DNA of 40,636 nucleotides. It comes from Planctomycetota bacterium. Its GTDB lineage: Bacteria > Planctomycetota > J058. Positions 1 through 9,508 of the stretch are shown here, one piece after another. The position numbers were made by a program, and so were the translations under genes. Under the pieces are notes generated by a model. The model was not told the DNA's origin, did not search any database, and saw only the letters and a list, made by a program, of their open reading frames with translations. The DNA lies in assembly GCA_024711205.1 (NCBI GenBank), contig JANJTH010000508.1, positions 1 through 40,636 on the forward strand. The letters run 5' to 3'. Position 1 is the stretch's first letter; each line of letters begins with the position of its first letter.

Positions 1-1
1 G

Positions 2-127
2 CCGAGCGCCGCGCCGTGGCCTCGCCCGGGCCTCCGCGCGCGCCTCGGGCGCGTCGTGGAGGCGTGGCTCGGGCGGCTCGCCCGCCGGGTGCTCGCCGCC
101 GGCCCCGACCGCGCGCGGGCGGCCTGA
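2..127 (+). CDS. 3' end of an unidentified protein (partial, cut by window start)
   Basis: Frame 2 reads PSAAPWPRPGLRARLGRVVEAWLGRLARRVLAAGPDRARAA then TGA at 125-127; plausible C-terminus but too short to identify. Confidence 0.35.
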   Translation, partial: PSAAPWPRPGLRARLGRVVEAWLGRLARRVLAAGPDRARAA

Positions 128-210
128 AGCGCCGGCGGGCCGCGGGGCCGCGCGCCGTCGAGGGGGCGCGCGTGACCCCTCGATGACCGAGGCTCCGGTA
201 TACCCGGGGC

Positions 211-930
211 ATGAAGACCCGCCGCCGCCGGGGACCCGGCCCCCTCCGCCTCGCGACCGCCGCGCTCGTCCTCGCCAGCGCCGGCTGCTGGGGCGAGACG
301 ATCGTCGACCCGGTCCACGAGATCCCGCCCGAGGAGGCGCTCCTCGTCGTGCCGTTCCGCGAGCCGCACCTGCCCGAGCGCTGGGACTCCCAGCTCGGCA
401 ACGAGCTCGCCCGCGACACGACGACGATCCTCACGCGCGAGGCCGAGTTCCAGGTCCGTCCCTACGAGGACGTGCTCTCGCTCTACCAGGCCGACGACAT
501 AGCCAAGCTCTCGTTCGGGCAGATCGCGGCGCTCTGCCGCGCCGAGTGGCTCCTGATCTGCGACATCGTCAAGTTCGACCTCAAGGACCCGAAGAGCATC
601 AACCTCCAGCAGGCCGAGGCCACCGTGAAGGTCCGCCTGTTCCAGGTCGACCCGCCCGGGCGGAAGCGCGACGCGCGCGAGACGGAGCGCAGCCGGTCCC
701 AGCGCGAGGCGCGCGAGGGCCTCGGCATGTCGACCCTCGTCGACGAGCGCGGCGGGCGGTTCGTCCGCGAGGACACGGTCGAGGCGAAGTTCCCGACCGA
801 CTTCCACAGCCAGTACGGGCAGCTCTTCATGGAGCCCGCCGAGATGGAGCGCGGGCTCGCCGGCGTGATCGCCCGCAAGGTCTCCAAGCTCTACTACCCG
901 CACCCCGAGGAGAAGGTGCCCCGCGAGTAG
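211..930 (+). CDS. Putative lipoprotein of unknown function
   Basis: MKTRRRRGPGPLRLATAALVLASAGCWGE: signal peptide with lipobox (ASAGC); full ORF to TAG at 928-930. Confidence 0.85.
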   Translation: MKTRRRRGPGPLRLATAALVLASAGCWGETIVDPVHEIPPEEALLVVPFREPHLPERWDSQLGNELARDTTTILTREAEFQVRPYEDVLSLYQADDIAKLSFGQIAALCRAEWLLICDIVKFDLKDPKSINLQQAEATVKVRLFQVDPPGRKRDARETERSRSQREAREGLGMSTLVDERGGRFVREDTVEAKFPTDFHSQYGQLFMEPAEMERGLAGVIARKVSKLYYPHPEEKVPRE

Positions 931-958
931 CGCACCTGGCGCGCCGGAGACCCCGCTC

Positions 959-964
959 TACAAT
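959..964 (+). promoter_or_regulatory. Candidate -10 element (TACAAT) upstream of tatA
   Basis: TACAAT is a good sigma70-type -10 match in otherwise GC-rich DNA, about 40 nt before the tatA start. Confidence 0.35.
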
Positions 965-1006
965 GCCGCCGGGCGGTCGGGGCACGGGCCGCGCCGGAGG
1001 CAGTCC

Positions 1007-1249
1007 ATGTCGGTCGCGCTCTCGCCCTCGCTCGCGTTCATCGGTGGGCTCGGCACCTGGGAGCTGCTGATCATCCTGATCATCGCGCTCCTGATCTTCG
1101 GGCGACGCCTGCCCGAGGTCATGCGGGGCCTCGGCCGCAGCGTGACCGAGTTCAAGCGCGGCATGACCGACATCACGGACGAGGCGACGGCGGCCCCGCC
1201 GCCCAAGCAGCCGGCCCCCTCCGAGAAGGACCCGCCCGCGACCGCCTGA
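1007..1249 (+). CDS. tatA: Sec-independent protein translocase TatA/TatE
   Basis: GGLGTWELLIILIIALLIFGRRLPEVMRGLGRSVTEFKRGM: TM helix, FG hinge and amphipathic helix typical of TatA. Confidence 0.93.
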   Translation: MSVALSPSLAFIGGLGTWELLIILIIALLIFGRRLPEVMRGLGRSVTEFKRGMTDITDEATAAPPPKQPAPSEKDPPATA

Positions 1250-1275
1250 GCCGCCGCGGGGCCCCCGCAGGCGGC
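1250..1275. terminator. Hairpin between convergent genes (possible bidirectional terminator)
   Basis: GCCGCC-GCGGGG-C-CCCCGC-A-GGCGGC starts directly after the tatA stop codon; convergent gene stops at 1281. Confidence 0.5.
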
Positions 1276-1280
1276 GCGGC

Positions 1281-3815
1281 CTACCGGACCTGCGCGTCGA
1301 CCACGAGCCGCGCGACGCGGAGCTCCGCGAGCTCCGTGTGGAGGCGCAGGAGGAGCGCGCCGGAGCTCGGGTCGACGAGGTCGGCCGGCGCCGGGTCGAC
1401 GCGGTTCGCGCCCTGCTGGCGCTGGGGACGCGGGAGCGTCAGGCGCCGCATCCCGGTCTCGGGGTCGCGCTCGCCCTCGCGGAGGTCGATCAGGTCGACC
1501 CACTGCCGCGTCCCGAAGTGGTACGCGCGGAGCTGGGCCGGGACCTGCACGAGGTCCGGGACGCAGCGCCAGCGCACCGACAGGCGCTCGAGCGTGGTCG
1601 CGCCCGGGCCGGGGAGGACCGTCGCGAGGTCGACCCAGGCCTCGCCGGTGAACTTCGCGTCGAGGAGGGGGGGCGAGCCGGTCGTCCCGCCGACCGGGAT
1701 CCAGGACGAGTTCGCGTCCGGTCCGCTCGCGAGCACGCGCGGCTCGAGGCCGACCCCGAACCCGGGTCGTCGCTGGGGCAGGGAGAGCTCGACGAGGACG
1801 AGGGCGCGGGCGACGGCGGGCGGCGCCACCCCGTCGATCGCGACGCCGCCGGGGTCGTGGGCGGCCCGCGCGACGAGGAGCGCCCGGGCCGCGCCGGGCC
1901 CGGCCGAGACGCGGGCGAGGCGCCAGCGCAGGGCCGCGAGGAGCCGATCCGCCGCCGAGCCGGAGAACGGGTCGCCCACCGCCACCCCCACCGAGCCGGT
2001 GTAGAGGGCGGGGAAGCCGTTCGCGGCATCCTGGCGCACGAGGGCGCCGGGGAGGCCGAGCCGGGACAGGTCGGCGGTCTCCCGGTCCCAGCCGGTGGGC
2101 CCGGCCGCGAGCTCGATGGCCTGGCCCGGCTCGAGCGCCGAGCCGAGGTCGAGGCAGCCCGCCTCGGTGAGGAGGAGGGGGGTCTCGAGCCGCAGGCCGG
2201 TCCGGTTCCGGACCGCGCCCACGACGCGCGGGCCATCGAGGGCGAGGTCGGCCTCGACGTGGCCGAGGTCCGCGCCCGCGAGCGTGCGGTAGCGGCGGAG
2301 CGCCCACGTCGCGCAGGTCAGGCGCTCGAGGCGCACCGCGGCCTCGTCCTGGCGCACGACGCCCTCGCGGCTCGTGAGGACCTCGGCCAGGACGCCCACG
2401 GCGGCCCCCGCGGGGGCCTCGCCGCCGACCTGCCCCTGCCGGGTCGAGAAGTGCCCGGTCATCGCCTCGACCCGCGCGCCGCCCGGGGCGAGCGGCAGCT
2501 CGATCAGGGCGGCGCGGGCCGCGAGGTCCTCGGTGCCCTTGTAGACCCGCCCGATCCCGTAGAACAGCGACGAGAAGGCGAGCGCGCAGGCGGCGCCGGC
2601 AGGGATCGCGAGCCCGAGGCGGCGCCGCGGCGCGAGGAGGAGGTAGGTCCCCGGCCCCACGAGCAGCACGTAGCCGAGCAGGAGCGGGGCCACGAGGAGC
2701 CCCGACGGCGGCTGGAGCCGGGTGATCGACTCGGACAGGTTGAGGAGGACCTCCTCGAGCGGGGGCGCCTCGAGCGCGACGCTGGGCGGGTGGAGCTCCT
2801 CCCGCGGGAGGCGCAGGAGGCCGCCCGCGAACGCGGGGAGGGCCCGCCAGCCGGCGAGCGGCGCGGCGTCGAGCGGGAACGCGAGGTAGGTGACCTGGCC
2901 GGCGCCGTGCCGCCCCCGGACGACGAGCGGGACGTCGCCCGCGCGCGCGAGGACCTCGGCGCCCGCGGCGGGCGCGGTCCGCTGCACGAGCACCCGCTCC
3001 TCGCCGGGCCAGCCCATCCCGAGCCCGAGCGCGCGCAGCTCGACGAGCGGGAGCTCCTCGGCCCGCGGCCCCGCGGCCCGCGTGACGGGGAGCGCGGCGC
3101 GCAGCGGCTCGGGGAGCTCGCTGCGCGGCGTGTCCGCGACGATCAGGTCCCCGCCGGCCGAGACCCAGCCGAGGAGCGCGGCGAGCTGGTCCGGCGCGAG
3201 GGCGTCGGGGTCGAGGTCCGTGAGGACCACGGCGTCCACCGACTCGTAGCCGGCGAAGTGACGGGGGAGGGCGGGGAGCTGCGCGACGAGCGAGTCGGCC
3301 CGCCACGGCCGCCGAGGGCCCGGGACGAGCGCGGCCCGGGCGAGGCGGGCCGCGGGCTCCGGATCGCGGGAGGTCACGACGAGGACCGCCAGGCGGTCGG
3401 GCTCGAACCCGAGGTCGGGCTGGACCGTGACGGTCGGCCCTTCGTCGGGCTGGAACGCGACGCACAGCGCCCGCTGCGGCTCGTCCTCCTGGCAGTAGTA
3501 GAGGATCGGCTCCGCGCGCCGTGCCCCCGCAGGCAAGGCCACGCGGCGCTCGTAGAACAGGTCCTGGGCGGGGGTCCGGCTGGCCGGGCCGCTCGCGCGG
3601 TAGACCCGGAGGACGCCGCGCACATCGCCGGCGCCCCGGTTCTCGAGGACGACGTGGACGTCGAGGAACCGGCGCGCCTTGCCCCGGAGGCGCGCGCCCG
3701 CGAGCCCGCCGACCTCGAGCAGGACCGGCTGCTCTCCGTCCTGCGCCGCGGCGGGGGGGGCGCCCGCCCAGGCCAGGGCGAGCGCGAGGAGGAGGACGCG
3801 CATGGGCACGGACAT
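1281..3815 (-). CDS. Large exported/membrane protein of unknown function (GATase-like domain, TM segments)
   Basis: MSVPMRVLLLALALAWAGAPPAAAQ signal peptide; DAVVLTDLDPDALAPDQLAALLGWVSAGGDLIVADTP resembles the glutamine-amidotransferase-like regions of BatA-type proteins; TM region GLLVAPLLLGYVLLVGPGTYLLLAP. Upstream part of the 925-aa ORF is treated as noncoding. Confidence 0.8.
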   Translation of the reverse strand: MSVPMRVLLLALALAWAGAPPAAAQDGEQPVLLEVGGLAGARLRGKARRFLDVHVVLENRGAGDVRGVLRVYRASGPASRTPAQDLFYERRVALPAGARRAEPILYYCQEDEPQRALCVAFQPDEGPTVTVQPDLGFEPDRLAVLVVTSRDPEPAARLARAALVPGPRRPWRADSLVAQLPALPRHFAGYESVDAVVLTDLDPDALAPDQLAALLGWVSAGGDLIVADTPRSELPEPLRAALPVTRAAGPRAEELPLVELRALGLGMGWPGEERVLVQRTAPAAGAEVLARAGDVPLVVRGRHGAGQVTYLAFPLDAAPLAGWRALPAFAGGLLRLPREELHPPSVALEAPPLEEVLLNLSESITRLQPPSGLLVAPLLLGYVLLVGPGTYLLLAPRRRLGLAIPAGAACALAFSSLFYGIGRVYKGTEDLAARAALIELPLAPGGARVEAMTGHFSTRQGQVGGEAPAGAAVGVLAEVLTSREGVVRQDEAAVRLERLTCATWALRRYRTLAGADLGHVEADLALDGPRVVGAVRNRTGLRLETPLLLTEAGCLDLGSALEPGQAIELAAGPTGWDRETADLSRLGLPGALVRQDAANGFPALYTGSVGVAVGDPFSGSAADRLLAALRWRLARVSAGPGAARALLVARAAHDPGGVAIDGVAPPAVARALVLVELSLPQRRPGFGVGLEPRVLASGPDANSSWIPVGGTTGSPPLLDAKFTGEAWVDLATVLPGPGATTLERLSVRWRCVPDLVQVPAQLRAYHFGTRQWVDLIDLREGERDPETGMRRLTLPRPQRQQGANRVDPAPADLVDPSSGALLLRLHTELAELRVARLVVDAQVR

Positions 3816-4029
3816 GGCCCAGGGTTGTACCCGCCCGCGGGTCGACCAGCGGGGAGGGGGCCGACGACGGGCGCCGGCAGCAACGTATCTAATGATACAT
3901 ATACATATCCGATGCGCATGAGCGGGCGAGCAATACAGATGGCGCAATCTATCAAGGCAGGTCGGTGTCGCCGGTCCGCGGGTCGGCGCGCCGAGGCCCC
4001 GCGCGCCGCCGATCAGGTAGGCTCCCCGC

Positions 4030-6819
4030 GTGATCGAGGTCCGCTGCGTCTGCGGCAAGCGCTACCCCGTGCCGGACGACAAGGCGGGCAGGAAGCTGCA
4101 GTGCCAGCGCTGCGGCGCCGTGCAGCGGGTCCCGCGCGCCGACGTCGACCTCGAGGGCGCGCCGGTGATCCCGTTCCAGGCCCCCGGCGTGGGCTCGGAC
4201 GACGGAGAGCCGCGGCCCCTCGTGGCCGCCCCGCTCGACCTGCGCGAGCCGGTCCGGCGCTGCGGCGGCTGCGGCTACAGCGACGACGCGCGGCTCGCCG
4301 TGTGCGTGCGCTGCGGGCACGACTTCCGGACCGGGCGCCGCCTCACCCACGCGGCCGAGCGGGTCGAGCTCGAGGGCGGCGGCGCCGCGCGCGACGAGGC
4401 GCGGGTGACGCTCGACGGGCTGGTCGTCCTCGCGCGCCTGTGCCTGACGCCGCTCGGGCTCGCGCTGGGGCCTTGGGTCTCGTGGCGCTCGATCGCGGTC
4501 GAGCGGGCGCTCGGCGCCGAGGAGTCGCCCGAGATCCCGCGCATCCGCGCGCAGGCGCTCGGCGGCTTCCTCCTGTGGTTCGCGGCCCTCAGCCTCGCCG
4601 TGGTCGGCGCGGGCCGCGGGACGCCGCCCGCCGTCCGCGAGGACCACCTGTGCCGCGCCCGGCTCGAGCGCGCGGGCGCCGCGCTCCGCGCCCGCCTGGC
4701 CGCCGCCGGGCGCGTCCCCGCGGAGGGCCAGCGCTGGCCCGACGCGCTGGCCGCCCTCGTCGCCCAGGGCGCGCTTTCGCCCGACGACCTGCGCTGCCCG
4801 CGGGCCGACGGGCTCTACCCGTTCGGCCGGCGCGACGCCGAGCTCCTCGCGGGCGGGCTCGCCCCCGACTACCTGCTCCTGTGGGACCGCGAGGCGCACC
4901 CCGACCCGCAGGGGGGGCTCGTCCTGCGCGGGCTCCGCGCCGACGGGCGCGTGGAGGACTTCGCGCTCCGGAGCGCGCTCGACGTCGCGACGCGCCGGCC
5001 CCCGTATCCGGGCGGGGGCGGGGCAGGGCAGGGGAGCCCCGGCCCGGGGACCGCCCCCGTGACGGCGGGTGGGAGCCCGGCCCCTGCGCGTCCAGGGCCG
5101 CCGGCCGCCGAGGGCGCCGCGCAGGTCGAGGCGTTCCTCGCGCTCGCGGCGGCGATCGACGACACGGACCCCGACTTCTCCCTCGGCGTCACGATCGACG
5201 CCGACGTGTTCACGACCCGGGTGGGGCTCGCCCCGGGCGACCTCCTCCCGGCGCTGCTCGAGCCCACCGCCGCGCCCCTCGTCCGGGTCCAGGCCGCTCG
5301 CGCGCTGGCCCGGGTGGACCTGCCCCGCGACCAGCGCCGCGCGCTGTGCCTCCCCTTGCACGAGGACCCGAGCGGCGAGGTCCGGTTCGGCGCGGCCATG
5401 TGCCTGCGGCGGCTCGGCGAGCCGGCCTGGCTCGACGTGCTCGTGTCGACCCTCGCGGGCAGCGGGACCGAGACCCGCGGCGCCGCGCTGCGCTGGCTCG
5501 GGCGCGAGGCGAGCCAGGGCCCCGCCGAGGCCCGGCGGGTGCTCGCCCTCGCCCGGGACGCCCGGACCCGCCTGGGCCTCGCGCCCGACCAGGTCCCCTT
5601 CCCGCTGCCGGAGCCGGCGCTGGTGCACGCCGCGGCGCTCGTGGGCGACCGGGCCGTCGGGGCCGAGGCGCGGACGGCGCTGATCGGGGCCGGGGAGGCG
5701 GGCCTCCGGGCCGTGGAGGAGCCGCTCCGCGCGCCGGACCGCGAGGCGCGCGGCGGGGCCCTGGCCGTGCTCGCCGCGCTGAGCGCGCTCGGTCGCCTCC
5801 CGGCGGATGCCTACGTCGCCCGGGTCCAGGCCGAGGCCGACCTGGCGCTCCAGGCCGAGGCGATCGCCCCGCTGCTCGCGCCGGACGGCGCGACGCCCCT
5901 GCCGGCGCTCGCCTGGGCGCTCGGGGTCCTCCGGGCGCCCGCCAGCGGGGACCCGCGCCGCGAGGTGGCCCTGGCCGCCCTCGCGCGCGCCGGCCTCCGC
6001 GCCGACGGCCGGGACGCCGACGAGGGGGGCCTCCGGCTGCTCCTCGACGACCTGGCGGAGCCGGGCGACCACGCGGCCGTCCTGCGCGAGCTCGCGGCGC
6101 CGTCCCGCCTGCTCGACGAGCGGATCGAGGCCCGGCTCAAGCAGGCCTGGCGCCGCATGGGCGACGCCAGGCTGCGCCTCGCGCTCGTGCGCCTGCTCGC
6201 CACGCGCCCCCACGAGGCCTCCCAGCGCCTCCTGCTCGACGCCGTGGCCGACCTCGACCCCGAGGTCCGGGCGGAGGCGCTGCGGGGGATCGCGGAGGCC
6301 ACCGCGCTTCGCAGCGACGCCTGGCGACGCGACGCCGGGCGCGCCGTGGCCCAGCGCCTCGCCCGCGAGGACCACGAGCCCGCGCGGCAGCAGCTCCTGG
6401 TCCTCGCGGCCGGCCCCCTCCTGTGCGCCCGGAGCGCCGCGGACGAGCTCCACCGCTGCACGCCGGCCTTCGTGCGCGCCCTGGGGGTGGCGGCCCGCAA
6501 GGACCGGCACGCGCTCCAGGCGCTCCTCCGGCACCCCTCGGAGGCTGGGGCGGCCGAGCTGATCGACCTCCTCGCCACCTGCGAGATCGCGCAGCCGGCC
6601 TTCGTGCTCGAGCACCTGTTCGACCTCACGGGCCTGACCTTCCAGAGCACCGACCCGTCCGCCTGGAGGCAGCGGCTCTCGCCCCTGCCGCAGGTCGTCG
6701 AGCGCCGGTTCGAGGAGCTCGGCCGGCCGCAGATGGAGGCCCTGCGCGCGCGGGCGCGCAAGGCGGAGCAGCGGCTCGAGGCCGCGCGGGCGGCCGAGGC
6801 GGCGGGGCCGCGGCGCTGA
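4030..6819 (+). CDS. Zinc-ribbon, membrane-anchored HEAT-repeat protein
   Basis: N-terminal CVCGKRYPVPDDKAGRKLQCQRCG and CGGCGYSDDARLAVCVRCG; two hydrophobic segments; Pro/Gly-rich linker; repeated LARVDLP/EVRFGAAMCLRRLG-type HEAT units. Confidence 0.88.
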   Translation: MIEVRCVCGKRYPVPDDKAGRKLQCQRCGAVQRVPRADVDLEGAPVIPFQAPGVGSDDGEPRPLVAAPLDLREPVRRCGGCGYSDDARLAVCVRCGHDFRTGRRLTHAAERVELEGGGAARDEARVTLDGLVVLARLCLTPLGLALGPWVSWRSIAVERALGAEESPEIPRIRAQALGGFLLWFAALSLAVVGAGRGTPPAVREDHLCRARLERAGAALRARLAAAGRVPAEGQRWPDALAALVAQGALSPDDLRCPRADGLYPFGRRDAELLAGGLAPDYLLLWDREAHPDPQGGLVLRGLRADGRVEDFALRSALDVATRRPPYPGGGGAGQGSPGPGTAPVTAGGSPAPARPGPPAAEGAAQVEAFLALAAAIDDTDPDFSLGVTIDADVFTTRVGLAPGDLLPALLEPTAAPLVRVQAARALARVDLPRDQRRALCLPLHEDPSGEVRFGAAMCLRRLGEPAWLDVLVSTLAGSGTETRGAALRWLGREASQGPAEARRVLALARDARTRLGLAPDQVPFPLPEPALVHAAALVGDRAVGAEARTALIGAGEAGLRAVEEPLRAPDREARGGALAVLAALSALGRLPADAYVARVQAEADLALQAEAIAPLLAPDGATPLPALAWALGVLRAPASGDPRREVALAALARAGLRADGRDADEGGLRLLLDDLAEPGDHAAVLRELAAPSRLLDERIEARLKQAWRRMGDARLRLALVRLLATRPHEASQRLLLDAVADLDPEVRAEALRGIAEATALRSDAWRRDAGRAVAQRLAREDHEPARQQLLVLAAGPLLCARSAADELHRCTPAFVRALGVAARKDRHALQALLRHPSEAGAAELIDLLATCEIAQPAFVLEHLFDLTGLTFQSTDPSAWRQRLSPLPQVVERRFEELGRPQMEALRARARKAEQRLEAARAAEAAGPRR
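5020..5034 (+). repeat. Recurrent G-rich motif GGGGCAGGGCAGGGG (copy 1)
   Basis: Direct match; context GGGGGCGGGGCAGGGCAGGGG has four G-runs of at least 3. Confidence 0.85.
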
Positions 6820-6909
6820 GCGGCGCGGCACCGCGAGGGGGAGCGGGGCCTGGCCGCCCGGCGCGGGCGGGGGCCAGTTCGCAGACGAGCGCGTCCGTCG
6901 CTGACGGGC

Positions 6910-6923
6910 GGCAGGGCAGGGGA
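6910..6923 (+). repeat. Recurrent G-rich motif GGCAGGGCAGGGGA (copy 2), just upstream of the epimerase start
   Basis: Direct match; 12 nt before ATG at 6936. Confidence 0.85.
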
Positions 6924-6935
6924 GGGGGCGGGCAC

Positions 6936-7355
6936 ATGGCGCGGCGGATCGACCACCTGGGGATCGCGGTCAGGGACCTCGACCGGGCCGAGGCCCTGTT
7001 CGGCGCGCTGCTCGGGCAGGCGCCGGGCCCGCGGGAGCGCGTCGAGAGCGAGGGCGTGGACGTCAGCTTCTTCCGCACGGGCGAGAGCCGGTTCGAGCTC
7101 CTGGCCCCGACCCGGCCCGACAGCCCGATCCAGGCCGCGCTCGACAAGCGCGGCGAGGGGCTCCACCACGTGTGCCTCGCGGTCGACGACATCGACGCGG
7201 AGGTCGCCCGGCTCCGGGCGGCGGGGTTCCAGCTCGTGGGCGAGGCCCCGCGGCCCGGCGCCGGGGGCTGCCGGGTCGCGTTCGTCCACCCGAAGAGCGC
7301 GGGCGGGCTCCTGATCGAGCTGAGCCAGCCGCCGCCGGGCGGCGGCGGGCACTGA
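6936..7355 (+). CDS. mce: Methylmalonyl-CoA epimerase (VOC superfamily)
   Basis: RRIDHLGIAVRDLDRAEALFGALLG...GEGLHHVCLAVDDIDAEVARLRAAG...FVHPKSAGGLLIELSQ is diagnostic. Confidence 0.93.
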   Translation: MARRIDHLGIAVRDLDRAEALFGALLGQAPGPRERVESEGVDVSFFRTGESRFELLAPTRPDSPIQAALDKRGEGLHHVCLAVDDIDAEVARLRAAGFQLVGEAPRPGAGGCRVAFVHPKSAGGLLIELSQPPPGGGGH

Positions 7356-8450
7356 TCAGCCCGGGGCGGCCGGCTGCGTGACCGGGGCCGGCTGGCCCGG
7401 CTGGCCCGGCTGGGGCGCAGGCTTGCGGCCCGCCGACGCGAGGACGACCACGAGCGCGATCGCCGCGAGGACGGCGCCGATGCAGCCCAGGATCTTCGCG
7501 GTCGACCAGGGCCGCTCCCCCTGCACCTCGCCCGTCTGGCCGTTGATCATGAACTTGAACGTCTTGCCCTGGTAGGTGTAGGCCGAGATGAACGCCGGCA
7601 GGAGCATGTGCCGGCTGCGCAGGTTCTCGAACCGCACGTCGACGGACACGTTGCGGACGGTGTCGGCCGCGTGGTCGACCCGGAGCCGCTGCTCGCACTC
7701 GCGCTGCTCCTTCTCCTCGACGCGCTTGCGCCCGAACTCGCGCCAGCTCACCTCCTGGTCGACCTGGTAGCGCTCGGCCTCCCAGCCGGCCAGGAACCCC
7801 GGCGCGTAGGCCTGGCGCTCGGCCATGTTCCAGGGCTCGATCGCCTCGACGAGCTTGCGCTCGACGCCGTGCGAGGCGCACACGAGCACGTCCTCGTGGC
7901 GGCCGGTCCGCCAGCCCGAGCCGGGCTGCCAGCGCGTCTTCTGGACCTTCCGCGTCTGGCCGTCGGGGCCCTTCTCGTCGACGTGGTAGTGCTTGCCCCA
8001 CTCGCCCCGGAAGTAGCTCTTCGTGTCGACGTCGTAGACCCAGAACGGGAGGTAGACCCCGCGGACCTGCCCGGCGGCCGCGCGCTGCTTGAGGTCGCCC
8101 GGGGCGAACCACAGGCCCTCGACCCAGGCGCGGAACAGGGCGCCGGACTTCTCCTTCTGGATCTTGAACGGGACGACGTACTCCGGGGCGACCATGTCGC
8201 TCTGCTTCTCGTCCGGGAGCGCCACGACCTTCGTGGAGCCGCAGTACGGGCACTCCATCGACATCTGGGTCGCGCTGAACACGGTCTGGGCGCCGCAGTT
8301 CTCGCAGTCGAAGGAGTGCGCGTCCTTCGTCCCCCACCCGCGGGCCTGCGTGGCCTGGGGCGCCGCGTTCGCGCTCGGGATCGCGGTCCCGCAGGCGTCG
8401 CAGGCCGTCGCGTTCGCCTGGACCGTGTTTCCGCAGCTCGGGCACTGCAC
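7356..8450 (-). CDS. TFIIB-type zinc-ribbon membrane protein (C-terminal TM anchor)
   Basis: GTG start; MQCPSCGNTVQANATACDACG plus CENCGAQTVFSATQMSMECPYCG zinc ribbons; C-terminal TM IGAVLAAIALVVVLASAG. Confidence 0.88.
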   Translation of the reverse strand: MQCPSCGNTVQANATACDACGTAIPSANAAPQATQARGWGTKDAHSFDCENCGAQTVFSATQMSMECPYCGSTKVVALPDEKQSDMVAPEYVVPFKIQKEKSGALFRAWVEGLWFAPGDLKQRAAAGQVRGVYLPFWVYDVDTKSYFRGEWGKHYHVDEKGPDGQTRKVQKTRWQPGSGWRTGRHEDVLVCASHGVERKLVEAIEPWNMAERQAYAPGFLAGWEAERYQVDQEVSWREFGRKRVEEKEQRECEQRLRVDHAADTVRNVSVDVRFENLRSRHMLLPAFISAYTYQGKTFKFMINGQTGEVQGERPWSTAKILGCIGAVLAAIALVVVLASAGRKPAPQPGQPGQPAPVTQPAAPG

Positions 8451-8477
8451 GGGGCACCTCCTCGGGGAAGGCGCGCC

Positions 8478-8506
8478 AGGCTACCCGGTGCCCGCTCGGT
8501 CGTCAA
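8478..8506 (-). promoter_or_regulatory. Candidate sigma70-type promoter TTGACG-17-TAGCCT
   Basis: Minus-strand TTGACG (8501-8506) and TAGCCT (8478-8483) with 17-bp spacing, 28 nt before the start at 8450. Confidence 0.5.
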
Positions 8507-8658
8507 AGGGCTTATGACGCGCCGAGGGCAACATAATGGACCTTATCGGACGTTGGCTCCGGGACGGGGGGGGCCGAGGACCCAGCCCGACCTGTCCGCG
8601 TGCGTCCTGGAGGCTCCCTGGAGGTCGGGCCCGCGGACCGCGTCCGGGCTGGGCTCGC

Positions 8659-8711
8659 GGGCGGTCGGGCCGGGGCCACCGGCGCGCCGGCCCCGGAGGG
8701 CCCGACCGCCC
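8659..8711. repeat. GC-rich inverted repeat / hairpin (13-bp arms)
   Basis: GGGCGGTCGGGCC (8659-8671) versus GGCCCGACCGCCC (8699-8711); inner arms GGGGCC/GGCCCC. Confidence 0.75.
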
Positions 8712-8846
8712 ACGTCGGTCGACCCCGGCGACGGGGCCTCGCGTCCGAGCCGGGCGGTCGGGCCGGCGCCGCCGGGGCCCGGCCCCGGAGGGCAGGACCG
8801 CCCACGCCGGTCGACCCCGGCGATGGGGTCCCCGCCCCCGCGCCGG
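8661..8846. repeat. Degenerate 93-bp tandem duplication (two copies)
   Basis: Copies at 8661-8753 and 8754-8846 share GCGGTCGGGCCGG...CCCCGGAGGGC...GACCGCCCACG.CGGTCGACCCCGGCGA.GGGG. Confidence 0.8.
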
Positions 8847-9281
8847 GCGAGGGCGCTGGTCGACCGCCCGGGGGCCAGGAGCCTCGCGCGAGGCGACCCC
8901 TTGCCGGCGTCGTTCCCATCCCCGCGAGGCGGTCGCGTGAGGACCTCGCGGGAGCCAGCGCCGTCGGTCGCTACGCGACCTGCACGCGCGCACGAGCGTC
9001 CGGCGAGCCCGGCGCGACGGCCTCACGCTCCCGCGATGGTGGGCGGGGCCTCGCCCACCGCGGCCGCCCGGCGGCCCGGCACACCGGACCGGGCAACGCA
9101 GGGCGGCGCTCGCCTCGCCAGGGCGGGAGGGGCGTCCTGGCGCGCCGCCGGTGAAGGACCGTCGGATCGCCCCCTCGCCCGCACGGACCTCGTGGCGCGC
9201 CCCCCGAGCCTTCCGCCGCCCTGGCCCCCCCGGTCGCGCCCCCGCTGCGGCCCCCCGGGACGTCCGGCCCGAAGCTGCGCA

Positions 9282-9301
9282 GTATACATGGATATGTATA
9301 C
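9282..9301. repeat. AT-rich perfect inverted repeat GTATACAT-GGAT-ATGTATAC
   Basis: 8-bp perfect arms 9282-9289 and 9294-9301, isolated in very GC-rich intergenic DNA. Confidence 0.9.
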
Positions 9302-9482
9302 AGCTTGCAGGATACCAACAACACGCCCTCATCCGGCTCGGCGGGCCGGCCTCGGGGTTCGTCTCGCGCTTCGTCTCGCGAGCCGGGCCGCTGCATGGCT
9401 TCGCCTCGGTTCGTCTCGCCGTGACGCGAACCTGACTCGCCACGGTCGTAAGCCGCGTTGGGCCGGTGAGTCGCATGCTTGG

Positions 9483-9508
9483 CCTGCCGCTCGCTAAGCG
9501 AGGCAGGA
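9483..9508 (+). promoter_or_regulatory. 5'-leader hairpin upstream of the BPI-like lipoprotein gene
   Basis: CCTGCCGCTCGCTAAGCGAGGCAGG: CTCGCT/AGCGAG with outer CCTGC/GCAGG; ATG follows at 9523. Confidence 0.5.

Noticed and set aside
1338-7355. 2005-aa plus-strand ORF
   Set aside because: Antisense to or out of frame with well-supported genes (1281-3815, 4030-6819); only its last 139 codons (mce) are real. Long open frames arise from high GC.
8530-9450. RNase P RNA, tmRNA or SRP RNA in the structured gap
   Set aside because: I looked for conserved cores of these RNAs by eye and did not find them; identity left open.
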